Positions 54,505 to 63,145 of a stretch of DNA of 64,000 nt are shown piece after piece. Every line of letters starts with the position of its first letter. Positions within the stretch are counted from its first letter, which is position 1. The notes under the pieces are model-generated. The model made no database searches. It was not told where the DNA came from and saw only the letters and a program-made list of their open reading frames with translations. This DNA is from Sphingomonas asaccharolytica NBRC 15499 (lineage in GTDB: Bacteria; Pseudomonadota; Alphaproteobacteria; Sphingomonadales; Sphingomonadaceae), in the NCBI RefSeq assembly GCF_001598355.1, contig NZ_BCYU01000003.1, positions 40,812-104,811 of the forward strand, read 5' to 3'. A program made the position numbers and the translations under genes.

Positions 54505-55692
54505 TTAGTTTGAATAGGGACGGTGGAGCGCGATATCGCGATTGAGCTCGACGCCAAAGCCCGGCTTGTCGAGTTCGCTCGCGCGAATCTTGCCGTTCAC
54601 CGGCACCGGCTCGCCCAGCAATTGCGGCGCGAACATCGGCACGATCTCGGTGGGCCCGGGGTGCATCATCAGGAACTCGGCGAACGGCGAATTGTGCCGC
54701 GTGATCACGAAGTGATAGCTGTAGACCGACGATCCGTGCGGCACCATCATCACGCCGCGGCTATCCGCGTAATTGGCGATCTTGATCAATTCGGTGACGC
54801 CGCCGCACCAGCCCACATCGGGCTGGATGATGTCGCAGCATTCCATGTCCATCAGCATGCGGAAGCCCCAGCGCGTCGCCTCATGCTCACCGGTGGTGAC
54901 GAGCAGGCCCTTGGGCGCGTTCTTCTTCAGCTGGGCGTAGCCCCAATAATCGTCGGGGCTCAGCGCCTCCTCGATCCATTTGAGTCCGCATTCGTGCCAG
55001 GCGCGCTGCGCAAGCCGGGTCGCATAATCGATGTCGAGGCTCATCCAGCAATCGTACATCAGCCAGAAATCGTCGCCGCACTTGCTGCGCATGTCGGCGA
55101 GCAACGCGATGTTCTTCTCCATTCCCTCCAGCCCCTCGGCCGGGCCATGATGGAGCGGGAGCTTGCCGCCGATGAAGCCGAGTTGCTTGGCGATATCCGG
55201 CCGCGAGCCGGTGGCGTAGAATTGCAGCTCGTCGCGCACCGCGCCGCCGAGCATGTGATAGACCGGCTCGCCGCGCAATTTGCCGAGCAGGTCCCAGAGC
55301 GCGAGGTCGACGCCCGAAATGGCGTTCACCACCAGTCCCTTGCGCCCGTAATATTGGGTCGCGAAGTACATCTGGTCCCAGATCTTCTCATATTCGGCCG
55401 GGCTGCGGCCGACCAGGAATCGCGACAGATGCTTCTCGACGATGAACGCGGCGGGCTCGCCGCCGGTGGTCACCGCGAAACCGATTGTCCCGTCATCGGC
55501 CTCGAGTTCGACCACCAACGTGCCGAGGACGTTGATGCCGAAGCTCCGCCGCGACTGGCGATATTCCGGATACCGCGCCATCGGCGTCGAAATATGATCG
55601 TCGATCCAATGGCCGTCGCCCTGGTCGTGATAGTCGGCGCCGCCGCCCCGGACGGTGAACGCGCGAACATACTTGATCTTCGGCAGGCCCAT
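54505..55692 (-). CDS. rhmD: L-rhamnonate dehydratase
   Basis: 395 residues, enolase superfamily. Its N-terminus ([27 protein letters not shown]) and the segments [33 protein letters not shown] and [14 protein letters not shown] match E. coli RhmD closely, as does the end [20 protein letters not shown]. The Mg ligands are in DCWMS, WIEE and TTGEHEA, with the catalytic His in [12 protein letters not shown]. It makes 2-keto-3-deoxy-L-rhamnonate. First gene of the downstream rhamnose operon; the palindromic motif at 55739-55759 lies 46 bases before its start. Confidence 0.95.
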   Translation of the reverse strand: MGLPKIKYVRAFTVRGGGADYHDQGDGHWIDDHISTPMARYPEYRQSRRSFGINVLGTLVVELEADDGTIGFAVTTGGEPAAFIVEKHLSRFLVGRSPAEYEKIWDQMYFATQYYGRKGLVVNAISGVDLALWDLLGKLRGEPVYHMLGGAVRDELQFYATGSRPDIAKQLGFIGGKLPLHHGPAEGLEGMEKNIALLADMRSKCGDDFWLMYDCWMSLDIDYATRLAQRAWHECGLKWIEEALSPDDYWGYAQLKKNAPKGLLVTTGEHEATRWGFRMLMDMECCDIIQPDVGWCGGVTELIKIANYADSRGVMMVPHGSSVYSYHFVITRHNSPFAEFLMMHPGPTEIVPMFAPQLLGEPVPVNGKIRASELDKPGFGVELNRDIALHRPYSN

Positions 55693-55738
55693 CCGAATCC
55701 TTCCCCTGTCACGCCCTTAGCGGCGTCGCCTGTCTTGA

Positions 55739-55759
55739 TTGTATAATATGACTATTAAA
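55739..55759. promoter_or_regulatory. Module 2 motif upstream of rhmD
   Basis: TTGTATAAT-ATG-ACTATTAAA, an imperfect palindrome centred on ATG (55748-55750), lies between the glcF stop and rhmD. The core ATAATATGA matches the site at lldD. TTGACT at 55764-55759 on the minus strand may be the -35. Confidence 0.6.
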
Positions 55760-55760
55760 G

Positions 55761-57068
55761 TCAACCGCCCTTGGGGACTTCACGGCCGGCAAGTTGCGGT
55801 GGAACGGGTCCTCCGGTGGCCCAGTCGAGCAGCTCGATCGTGTGAACGACCGGAATACCGAGGCGCGGCGCGAGCTGCATCGCGCAGCCGATATTGCCGG
55901 TAGCGATCACGTCGGCGTCGAGCCGGGCAAGATTGGCCGCCTTGCGCTCGCCGAGCTTGCCGGCGATGTCGGGCTGGAGGATGTTGTAGGTGCCCGCCGA
56001 TCCGCAGCAGAGATGCGCCTCGATCGGCGTGCGGACGGCATAACCCGCGCCGGCCAGCAACCGCTTGGGCGCGTCGGTCACTTTCTGTCCATGCTGCAAC
56101 GAACAAGCGGCGTGATAGGCGACCGTAAGGCCGCGGCCGTCGCCTAGGGGCAAATCGGCGTCGATCAGCACTTCGGTGATGTCGCGCGCGAGCTCGGAAA
56201 TCCGGGCCGCCTTGTCGGCGTAATTGGCATCGCTGCGCAGCATGAACCCGTAATCCTTGATCGTCGTGCCGCAGCCCGACGCGGTGACCACGATCGCGGC
56301 GAGCTCGCCCGTTTCGATCTCGCGCGTCCAGGCGTCGACGTTGCGCCGGGCGGCTTCCAAGCTGGCCTTCTCGCGCCCCATATGGTGCACCAACGCACCG
56401 CAGCATTCCTCGCCGGGTGTCAGCACGACATCGTAACCCGCGCGATCGAGCAGGCGGATCGCCGCGGCGCGGAATTCGGGGCGCAGCACCGGCTCGGCGC
56501 ATCCCTGCAGCAACGCAATGCGCGGACGCGTCGTGGACGCTGGAACATGTTTTGGTGGCGCGGCCGGGATCCGTCGCGGTGCCAGCGCGAGCATCGCCGC
56601 GAGCGGGCGCAACGCACCTACTTTTGCGAACAGCGGCGCCAGCGGCCGACCGACCTGCGCCAGTCGCAACGCCGTCCGGAATCGGGTCGGGTGGGGGAGT
56701 ATCCAAGCCAGAATGCTGCGCAGCATTCGCTCATGCCACGGGCGCGTGTAGCTCTCGTTGATATAGGCCCGCGCGTGGTCGACCAGGTGCATATAGTTCA
56801 CGCCCGACGGGCAAGTCGTCATGCACGACAGGCAGGACAGGCAACGGTCGACATGCTTGACGACCTCGGCGCTCGGCGCGCGCTCGTTCTCGAGCATGTC
56901 CTTGATCATGTAGATCCGGCCGCGCGGGCTATCGAGTTCGTCGCCGAGCAGGACATAGGTCGGGCAGGTCGCGGTGCAGAAGCCGCAATGGACGCATTTG
57001 CGGATCACTCCTTCGGACGATGCCATCGCCGGATCGGCCAATTGCTCGGGGGAGAATTGCGTCTGCAC
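55761..57068 (-). CDS. glcF: Glycolate/lactate oxidase iron-sulfur subunit
   Basis: 435 residues. Two 4Fe-4S motifs, CVHCGFCTATCPTY (26-39) and CLSCLSCMTTCP (about 76-87), are followed by two CCG domains (GEECCGALVHHMG, HLCCGSAGTYN). GlcF passes electrons from the flavin subunits GlcD and GlcE to the quinone pool. Its gene directly abuts glcE (57069). The three subunits together form the 2-hydroxyacid dehydrogenase. No other hydroxyacid gene lies nearby except lldD. Confidence 0.92.
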   Translation of the reverse strand: MQTQFSPEQLADPAMASSEGVIRKCVHCGFCTATCPTYVLLGDELDSPRGRIYMIKDMLENERAPSAEVVKHVDRCLSCLSCMTTCPSGVNYMHLVDHARAYINESYTRPWHERMLRSILAWILPHPTRFRTALRLAQVGRPLAPLFAKVGALRPLAAMLALAPRRIPAAPPKHVPASTTRPRIALLQGCAEPVLRPEFRAAAIRLLDRAGYDVVLTPGEECCGALVHHMGREKASLEAARRNVDAWTREIETGELAAIVVTASGCGTTIKDYGFMLRSDANYADKAARISELARDITEVLIDADLPLGDGRGLTVAYHAACSLQHGQKVTDAPKRLLAGAGYAVRTPIEAHLCCGSAGTYNILQPDIAGKLGERKAANLARLDADVIATGNIGCAMQLAPRLGIPVVHTIELLDWATGGPVPPQLAGREVPKGG

Positions 57069-58205
57069 CTAGAAGCGTCCCGTCTCGAACACGCCCGCCG
57101 GATCGAAGGCGCGACGCACGCGCTCCTCCAGCGCGGCGAGCGCCTTGGGTTGCGGATGGAGCGCCGGCACGACGGCGCGCATCGATGCATCGGCGCGCAC
57201 GAGCATGGCGTGCCCACCTGCTTGCATGGCAGCGGCGCGGATCGCCTGCGGATCGTCTTCGCTCGCCAGCCAGAGCAGGCCGCCGGCCCAATCGAGCAAC
57301 CACGCGCCGTCGATCGCGGTGATCACCTTCGCCATCTGTGCAGCAGGGGCGATGATCCGCCACAGCGGCAACCCCGTCGGCAACGGTGCAGCCGTGGCGA
57401 TGGCGGGCCAGAGGCGCGCGGCCTCTCCGTCAGCGAGCGGCGCGATGCCGTCGACCAGCTGGGTGAGGATCGCCGCGCGCGCCTCAACCGAACTGGGAAA
57501 ACCGTCGAGGCGGATCGCGGTAAGCGGCGTGCCGTTCCAGTCCTGCAGATGCGCCGCCGCGGACACTTCGGCGGACGATCCCATCGCCCGCGTCATCGCC
57601 GAGATCGCGGCGGCGGGATCCAGCCCGGCGACTCCGAGCGTCAGCCGCAGGCGCGGCGCGGGCAGAACCTTGAGGGTCAGTTCGGTGATCGCCGCCAGCC
57701 GGCCCCAGCTTCCGGTGATCAGCTTGGGGAGATCGTAGCCGGTGACGTTCTTGACGACCTTCGCGCCTGCGACGAAACGCTCGCCGCGTCCCGATATGCC
57801 GACAAAGCCGAGCAAATGATCGCGCGCCGCGCCGCGGCTGACGCGGGTCGGGCCAGCGACACCGGCCGCGACGATCCCGCCGATCGTCGCCTCGCCAACC
57901 GCGCCGCCGAGTATCGCGCCGTGATCGAACGGATCGAACGCCAGCACCTGACCCTTTTCGGCGACCAAGGCCTGGACCTCGGCAAGCGGCGTCCCCGCTT
58001 TCACTGTCAGTACCAGCTCCGGCGGGTCGTAATCGACCACCCCGGAAAAGCCGCGCATGTTGACGATCCGCGCGTCGGGCGAAGGCGCGCCGACCGCGTC
58101 CTTGCTGCCGCCGCCGCGCAGCCGCAGCCGCGTCCCGTCGCGCGCCGCCTCGGCGACGATCGCCGCAAGCGCATCGGCGCTGTCAGGACGGATCGCGTCT
58201 GCCAT
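57069..58205 (-). CDS. glcE: Glycolate/lactate oxidase FAD-binding subunit
   Basis: 378 residues, a truncated FAD-binding-4 protein: TRLRLRGGGSKDAVGAPSPDARIVNMRGFSGVVDYDPPELVLTVKAGTPL at the start, then GEATIGGIVAAGVAGPTRVSRGAARDHLLGFVGISGRGE. It has the FAD-binding fold but lacks the full C-terminal catalytic cap, as GlcE should. It is 2 bases after glcD and touches glcF, forming the standard glcDEF order. Confidence 0.92.
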   Translation of the reverse strand: MADAIRPDSADALAAIVAEAARDGTRLRLRGGGSKDAVGAPSPDARIVNMRGFSGVVDYDPPELVLTVKAGTPLAEVQALVAEKGQVLAFDPFDHGAILGGAVGEATIGGIVAAGVAGPTRVSRGAARDHLLGFVGISGRGERFVAGAKVVKNVTGYDLPKLITGSWGRLAAITELTLKVLPAPRLRLTLGVAGLDPAAAISAMTRAMGSSAEVSAAAHLQDWNGTPLTAIRLDGFPSSVEARAAILTQLVDGIAPLADGEAARLWPAIATAAPLPTGLPLWRIIAPAAQMAKVITAIDGAWLLDWAGGLLWLASEDDPQAIRAAAMQAGGHAMLVRADASMRAVVPALHPQPKALAALEERVRRAFDPAGVFETGRF

Positions 58206-58207
58206 CG

Positions 58208-59701
58208 TCAGAAGCGCGGCAAATCGGGGAAGGGCAGGGCACCGCGATGGACGTGCACGCTGCCGAGTTCGGCGCAGCGGTGCAGCACGGGGAACATCTT
58301 GCCGGGATTGAGCAGCAATTCAGGGTCGAACGCGCATTTTATACGCTGTTGATGCGCAAGGTCGGTTTCGGTGAACATCACCGGCATCAGGTCGCGCTTC
58401 TCGACCCCGACGCCATGCTCGCCGGTCAGCACGCCGCCGACTTCGACGCACAATCGCAAAATGTCGGCGCCGAATGCCTCGGCCTGCTCGAGTTCGCCGG
58501 GTTTGTTGGCGTCATAGAGGATCAGCGGGTGCAGATTGCCGTCGCCGGCATGGAACACATTGATCACGGCCAGGCCATATTGCTCTGACAGCACGCGCAT
58601 CCGCGTCAGCACGTCGGGCAGGCGGCGGCGCGGGATTGTCCCATCCATGCAGAGATAATCGGGCGCCAGCCGGCCGGCGGCGGGGAAGGCGGCCTTGCGC
58701 CCCGCCCAGAAGGCGACGCGCTCGTCATCGTCGGTCGAAATGCGCACCGATACCGCGCCATTGGCGCGCGCGACCGCCTCGACTTCTTCGAGCAGATGGC
58801 TGCATTCGGCGGCTGGGCCATCGAGCTCGACGATCAGCAGCGCCTCGACGTCGAGCGGATAGCCCACCTGGACGAACGCCTCGGCGGCATGGACCGCGGG
58901 CTTGTCCATCATTTCCATCCCCGCCGGAATGATTCCCGCGGCGATCACGTCGGCAACGCAGCGTCCGGCGCCTTCGACCTCGGAAAAGCCGATCAGCAGC
59001 GCACGCGCGGTTTCGGGCCGCGGCAGGATACGCACCGTCACTTCGGTCACGACGCCGAGCAACCCCTCGGAGCCGACGATCAGCCCGAGCAGGTCAAGCC
59101 CCGCCGGCTCAAGCCCGCGCCCGCCGAGGCGCAGCACTTCGCCCTCGATCGTGACGAATTCGACGCCGAGCACATTGTTGGTGGTCAAACCGTATTTCAG
59201 GCAATGCACGCCGCCCGAATTCTCGGCGACATTGCCGCCGATGGTGCAGGCGATCTGGCTCGACGGATCGGGCGCGTAATAGAAACCCTCGTCCTCGACT
59301 GCCCGCGTGATCGCCAGATTGGTGACCCCGGGCTGCACCACCGCCAGGCGGTCGGTATAATCGACCTCAAGGATGCGGTTGAACCGCGCCATGCCGAGCA
59401 GCACGCCGTCGGCCAGCGGCAGCGCGCCACCCGACAGCGACGTGCCCGCGCCGCGCGGCACGACCTTGACGCGATTGGCGTGGCACCAGCGCAGGATCGC
59501 GGCGACCTGTTCGGTCGTCTCGGGCAACACCACGACCATCGGCGGCTGGCGATAGGCGGTCAGCGCGTCGGATTCGTAGGGACGCAGTTCGTCCGGCTTT
59601 TCGATCACGCCTTCGCCCGGCACGATCGCGCGCATCGCGGCGACGATCTCCCCGCGGCGCGCGAGCACCGCTTCGTCGGGGGCGGGCATGCAGATGGTCA
59701 C
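58208..59701 (-). CDS. glcD: Glycolate/lactate oxidase catalytic flavoprotein subunit
   Basis: 497 residues with a GTG start at 59701; an ATG at 59689 is an alternative, neither with a strong binding site. The FAD-binding stretch VVPRGAGTSLSGGALPLADGVLLGMARFNRI and PDPSSQIACTIGGNVAENSGGVHCLKYGLT is typical. The C-terminal FAD-linked oxidase domain ends with VFHAGDGNLHPLILYD and TGEHGVGVEKRDLM, conserved in GlcD and D-lactate dehydrogenases. Family members oxidise glycolate, D-lactate or other 2-hydroxyacids; which one applies here is uncertain. Confidence 0.92.
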   Translation of the reverse strand: MTICMPAPDEAVLARRGEIVAAMRAIVPGEGVIEKPDELRPYESDALTAYRQPPMVVVLPETTEQVAAILRWCHANRVKVVPRGAGTSLSGGALPLADGVLLGMARFNRILEVDYTDRLAVVQPGVTNLAITRAVEDEGFYYAPDPSSQIACTIGGNVAENSGGVHCLKYGLTTNNVLGVEFVTIEGEVLRLGGRGLEPAGLDLLGLIVGSEGLLGVVTEVTVRILPRPETARALLIGFSEVEGAGRCVADVIAAGIIPAGMEMMDKPAVHAAEAFVQVGYPLDVEALLIVELDGPAAECSHLLEEVEAVARANGAVSVRISTDDDERVAFWAGRKAAFPAAGRLAPDYLCMDGTIPRRRLPDVLTRMRVLSEQYGLAVINVFHAGDGNLHPLILYDANKPGELEQAEAFGADILRLCVEVGGVLTGEHGVGVEKRDLMPVMFTETDLAHQQRIKCAFDPELLLNPGKMFPVLHRCAELGSVHVHRGALPFPDLPRF

Positions 59702-59708
59702 GGCAGCG

Positions 59709-60473
59709 TTATTGCAGGTTCACGTACATGCCGCCATCGACCAGTAGCGCGGCGCCGGTGACATAAGCCGCCATGTCGGACGCCAAAAAGACGATCGGCC
59801 CGGCCAGGTCCTCGGGCATGCCGAGCCGGCCGAGCGGGGTGCGCGCTTCCATATATTTGCGCTTTTCCGCGTCGGCGAGATCGTCCTTGTTGATCTCGGT
59901 CAGGATCGTGCCGGGCAGCACCGAATTGCAGCGAATACCGTGCTTGCCGAGTGCGATCGCGGCGGACTGCATCAGCGAATGCACGCCGGCCTTGGTCGGG
60001 GTGTAATGCGTCTGGAACTCGCCGCCGACCAGGGCCGAGATCGACGACACCGCGACGATCGCGCCGCCGTCGCCCTGCTTGACCATCTGGTTGGCGGCCG
60101 CCTGGACCATGAAATAGGCGCCGTGCAGATTGACGCGGAAGGTGCGCTCGACCGTCTCGACCGGCATATCGAGAAAAGCGTGGAACGGGCAGATGCCGGC
60201 GTTCGACACCATCACGTCGACGCGGCCGAACTCGGCGACCGCCCGCGCGACGAAATCGGTCGCGGTCTCGGGCAAGGCGACGTCGCCCTTGATCGCAATG
60301 CCGCGCTGCCCGAGCGCCTCGATCTCGGCGACGCAGGAATGCGCCTTGTCGTCGCTCGACGCATAATTGATCGCGACGTTCGCGCCATGCTGCGCGGCAC
60401 CGATCGCCGCGGCGCGGCCGATGCCGGTCGATCCACCGGTGACCAGCACCGTCTTTCCCTCGAGAAGCTTCAT
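59709..60473 (-). CDS. L-rhamnose 1-dehydrogenase (SDR)
   Basis: 254 residues, MKLLEGKTVLVTGGSTGIGRAAAIGAAQHGANVAINYASSD. SNAGICPFHAFLDMPVETVERTF, AVSSISALVGGEFQTHYTPTKAGVHSLMQS (catalytic Ser and YTPTK) and the end VTGAALLVDGGMYVNLQ follow the Azotobacter and Sphingomonas L-rhamnose dehydrogenases very closely. It oxidises L-rhamnose to L-rhamnono-lactone, the first step of the non-phosphorylative pathway. It lies between lldD (11 bases) and glcD (7 bases). Confidence 0.9.
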   Translation of the reverse strand: MKLLEGKTVLVTGGSTGIGRAAAIGAAQHGANVAINYASSDDKAHSCVAEIEALGQRGIAIKGDVALPETATDFVARAVAEFGRVDVMVSNAGICPFHAFLDMPVETVERTFRVNLHGAYFMVQAAANQMVKQGDGGAIVAVSSISALVGGEFQTHYTPTKAGVHSLMQSAAIALGKHGIRCNSVLPGTILTEINKDDLADAEKRKYMEARTPLGRLGMPEDLAGPIVFLASDMAAYVTGAALLVDGGMYVNLQ

Positions 60474-60484
60474 CTCTTTCCTCG

Positions 60485-61624
60485 TTACTTGATGGGCTCG
60501 GCCAGGATCGATCGGTCGATCGCGTCGATGCGATTGACCCCGGTCAAAGTCATCGCGACCGTCATTTCCTTGGCGATCAATTCCAGCAATTTGGCGACGC
60601 CGGTCTCGCCTTGCGCCGCCAGCGCATAGACCCAGGCGCGCCCGAGCAGCACGCCCTTCGCGCCCAGTGCCAACATGCGCACCACGTCGAGCCCATTACG
60701 CACGCCGCCATCGGCCAGCACGGTGAGCGCGTCGCCGACCGCATCGTCGATCGCGGGCAAAGCGCGCGCACTCGACAGCACGCCATCGAGCTGGCGGCCG
60801 CCATGATTGGAGACGACGATGCCGTTGGCGCCGATCGCCGCCGCCTCGCGCGCATCCTCGGGATCGAGGATGCCCTTGATGATCAGCGGGCCATCCCATT
60901 CGGCGCGGATCCAGTCGAGATCCTTCCACTGGATCGACGGATCGAAATTGGCGCCGAGCCAGCCCATATAGTCATTGAGCCCGCTATCCTTGCCCAGCAC
61001 GGGCAGCAAATTACCCAGCGTGTGTGGCCGTCCGCGAAGGCCGACATCCCATGACCAAGCCGGCTTGCCGATCGCCTGCAGCATGCGGCGGAGCGGCGCG
61101 TTGGGTCCGGACATGCCCGAATGCGCATCCCGATAGCGCGCGCCCGGTACCGGCATGTCGACCGTGAACACCATCGCGCTGGCGCCGGCCGCTTTTGCCC
61201 GCGCGATCAGGTCCTTCATGAAGGCGCGATCGCGGATCACGTAGAGCTGGAACCAGAACGGATCGGCGACCTGCGCGACTTCCTCGATCGAGCAGATCGA
61301 TACGGTCGACAGACAGGCCGGGATGCCCGCTGCCTTTGCCGCGCGGGCGGCCTGGATCTCGCCGCGCCGCGCATACATGCCGCTGATCCCGACCGGTCCC
61401 AAGGCGACCGGCAGGCCGACCTGCCGACCGAACAGGCTGGTGCTCAGGTCGATCGTCGCGACGTCCTTGAGCACGCGCTGGCGCAGCGCGATGCCGGCCA
61501 AATCCGCGACATTGCGGCGCAGCGTCACCTCGGCATAGGCGCCACCATCGGCATAATCGAACAGGAAGCGCGGCAGACGTCGCCGCGCCGCTTCCCGGAA
61601 ATCACTGGCCGAAGAAATAATCAT
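60485..61624 (-). CDS. lldD: L-lactate dehydrogenase (FMN-dependent, quinone-linked)
   Basis: 379 residues starting [38 protein letters not shown], matching E. coli LldD closely throughout. Catalytic sites are [31 protein letters not shown] (active Lys) and [19 protein letters not shown] (active His). It oxidises the L-lactate released by the rhamnose pathway to pyruvate at the inner membrane. A 21-base perfect-arm palindrome is centred on its start codon. First gene of the operon lldD, rhamnose dehydrogenase, glcDEF. Confidence 0.96.
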   Translation of the reverse strand: MIISSASDFREAARRRLPRFLFDYADGGAYAEVTLRRNVADLAGIALRQRVLKDVATIDLSTSLFGRQVGLPVALGPVGISGMYARRGEIQAARAAKAAGIPACLSTVSICSIEEVAQVADPFWFQLYVIRDRAFMKDLIARAKAAGASAMVFTVDMPVPGARYRDAHSGMSGPNAPLRRMLQAIGKPAWSWDVGLRGRPHTLGNLLPVLGKDSGLNDYMGWLGANFDPSIQWKDLDWIRAEWDGPLIIKGILDPEDAREAAAIGANGIVVSNHGGRQLDGVLSSARALPAIDDAVGDALTVLADGGVRNGLDVVRMLALGAKGVLLGRAWVYALAAQGETGVAKLLELIAKEMTVAMTLTGVNRIDAIDRSILAEPIK

Positions 61625-61633
61625 ATTATTTCT
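61613..61633. promoter_or_regulatory. Palindrome centred on the lldD start codon
   Basis: Read on the minus strand, AGAAATAAT and ATTATTTCT are perfect complementary arms around ATG, the start codon of lldD (61622-61624). It shares the ATAATAT core with the sites at rhmD and at the transporter. It is a probable repressor site or an RNA hairpin that hides the start. Confidence 0.6.
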
Positions 61634-61720
61634 CTAATGGCGATGCGTAGCCTCGTCACCCCTCAATAAGACGTGAACAGCGCCTCGCGCGCAAGTTAAA
61701 GGGCGGTGCCGAGTGCCAGA

Positions 61721-62980
61721 TCAGCGAGCGGACTTCATCCCCGCTTCGATTTCCTCGAGCGACTTGCCCTCGTTGCGTGGCGCGCCGAGGAATCCGATCA
61801 GCCCGCTCACCACCAGGAAACCCACCAGGATCCAGGCAAGCGTAGTGAAGCCGGTCGCCGTCAGCGCCGGCACGAAGAAGCTGAAGACGCCCAGCGACAC
61901 GCGCACCACCGCGAACATCACGCCCTGCGCGGTCGAGCGCAGAAGGGTGGGAAACATCTCCGCGCTCCATAATTGGAAGAAGCTCTGCGCGCCGAACCCG
62001 CCGCCGAACATCATCAGGAACACGTGGATGAGCGCAATTGGCAAGGTCAGGGGAAAGATCGCGAGCAGCGACATGCCGACCACCTGGATCACCGCGGAAA
62101 TACCGAACATCATCCGCTGGTTCACCCGGTCGGCGAATTGCATGAAGACCAGGTAGATCGACATCATGCCGATGAAGAAGCTCAGCGTCTGCACTGCCAC
62201 GGCAGTGAACTGGCTCTGATTGCCGACCGTGCGCAGGATGAAAGGAAAGAAGAAGCCGTTGGTCCCCGCCCACAGGTTCCAGACGCCGTACATGCCGATC
62301 AGGAAGGCCATCGAGCGGATGTTCTGCCAGGTCAGCAGATCTTTCAACTGGCCGCGGCGCTGCTCCTCAACCGGCCTCGCCTGGGCTTCGAGCCAGCGCT
62401 TGGACTCGTGCATGCGGGCGCGGAGAAAGGTGAGGGCGACCGCGAGGATGGCGAGGTGCGCGAACACGATGCGGGCGCCGAGCAGGCCCAGCGGTGACAG
62501 CGCCGCGAACATCAGCAGCACGACGGTCGGGCCAAGATACCACAGCACCTGTGCGGAGCCGCTATGCTTGGCCCGCGCGTCGTCGGGCGCCTGTTCGGCA
62601 ATTAGCGACCAGGAGGCGGGAATGTCGGCGCCCACCGCAAGGCCGACCAGGAAGAACCCGAGCACGACCATCCAGGCGTTCATCGCGAACACCAGCCACA
62701 ACATGCCGAACGCGTAAAACAGCATGTCATACTGGTAGATTTTCTTGCGGCCGAGAGTGTCGCACAACCGTCCGCCGATCAGTGCGCCGATCCCCGCAGA
62801 TATCGCGTTAGGGCCGAACGCGCCGAGGACGCCGAGCGTCGTGTTGCTGAGCCCGTACGCTTCCTGCCACAATGCCAGCGCCACCGAGCCCGCGACGATC
62901 GACCCCGCGTCGATATAATTCGCCAGACCCGCCAGGATCGTATCCCGCCAGCCTCCCGCCGCGGAGCCCCCCGTGGTCAT
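61721..62980 (-). CDS. MFS sugar transporter (candidate L-rhamnose importer)
   Basis: 419 residues from ATG 62980, where GGAGAG lies 8 bases upstream; in-frame ATG codons at 62995 and 62998 are weaker. Twelve helices are predicted. The MFS signatures GGRLCDTLGRKKIYQYDM (helix 2-3 loop) and SFFQLWSAEMFPTLLRSTAQG (helix 10-11) place it in the sugar-porter-like group. It lies directly upstream of lldD on the same strand and carries its own module 2 motif, so L-rhamnose or a rhamnose-containing product is the likely substrate. Confidence 0.82.
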   Translation of the reverse strand: MTTGGSAAGGWRDTILAGLANYIDAGSIVAGSVALALWQEAYGLSNTTLGVLGAFGPNAISAGIGALIGGRLCDTLGRKKIYQYDMLFYAFGMLWLVFAMNAWMVVLGFFLVGLAVGADIPASWSLIAEQAPDDARAKHSGSAQVLWYLGPTVVLLMFAALSPLGLLGARIVFAHLAILAVALTFLRARMHESKRWLEAQARPVEEQRRGQLKDLLTWQNIRSMAFLIGMYGVWNLWAGTNGFFFPFILRTVGNQSQFTAVAVQTLSFFIGMMSIYLVFMQFADRVNQRMMFGISAVIQVVGMSLLAIFPLTLPIALIHVFLMMFGGGFGAQSFFQLWSAEMFPTLLRSTAQGVMFAVVRVSLGVFSFFVPALTATGFTTLAWILVGFLVVSGLIGFLGAPRNEGKSLEEIEAGMKSAR

Positions 62981-62998
62981 CGCCGCTCTCTCCATCAT

Positions 62999-63019
62999 AG
63001 GTATGATAATATTATTTTC
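62999..63019. promoter_or_regulatory. Module 2 motif at the transporter gene
   Basis: AGGTATGAT (62999-63007), AAT, ATTATTTTC (63011-63019). The ATAATAT core matches the sites at lldD and rhmD when read on the minus strand. It is 19 bases before the transporter start. Confidence 0.55.
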
Positions 63020-63145
63020 GGAGTGTAGCAGCGGCGTCGCGCGGCGCAAGTCCCGCGCAGGAAGGGAGGCGAGCGGTTCTCTCAGCCAAACGAGCGTGGC
63101 TTTTCGGCCGGCCAGCGGGGGCGTGGACCCGATCCCCGACTTAAA

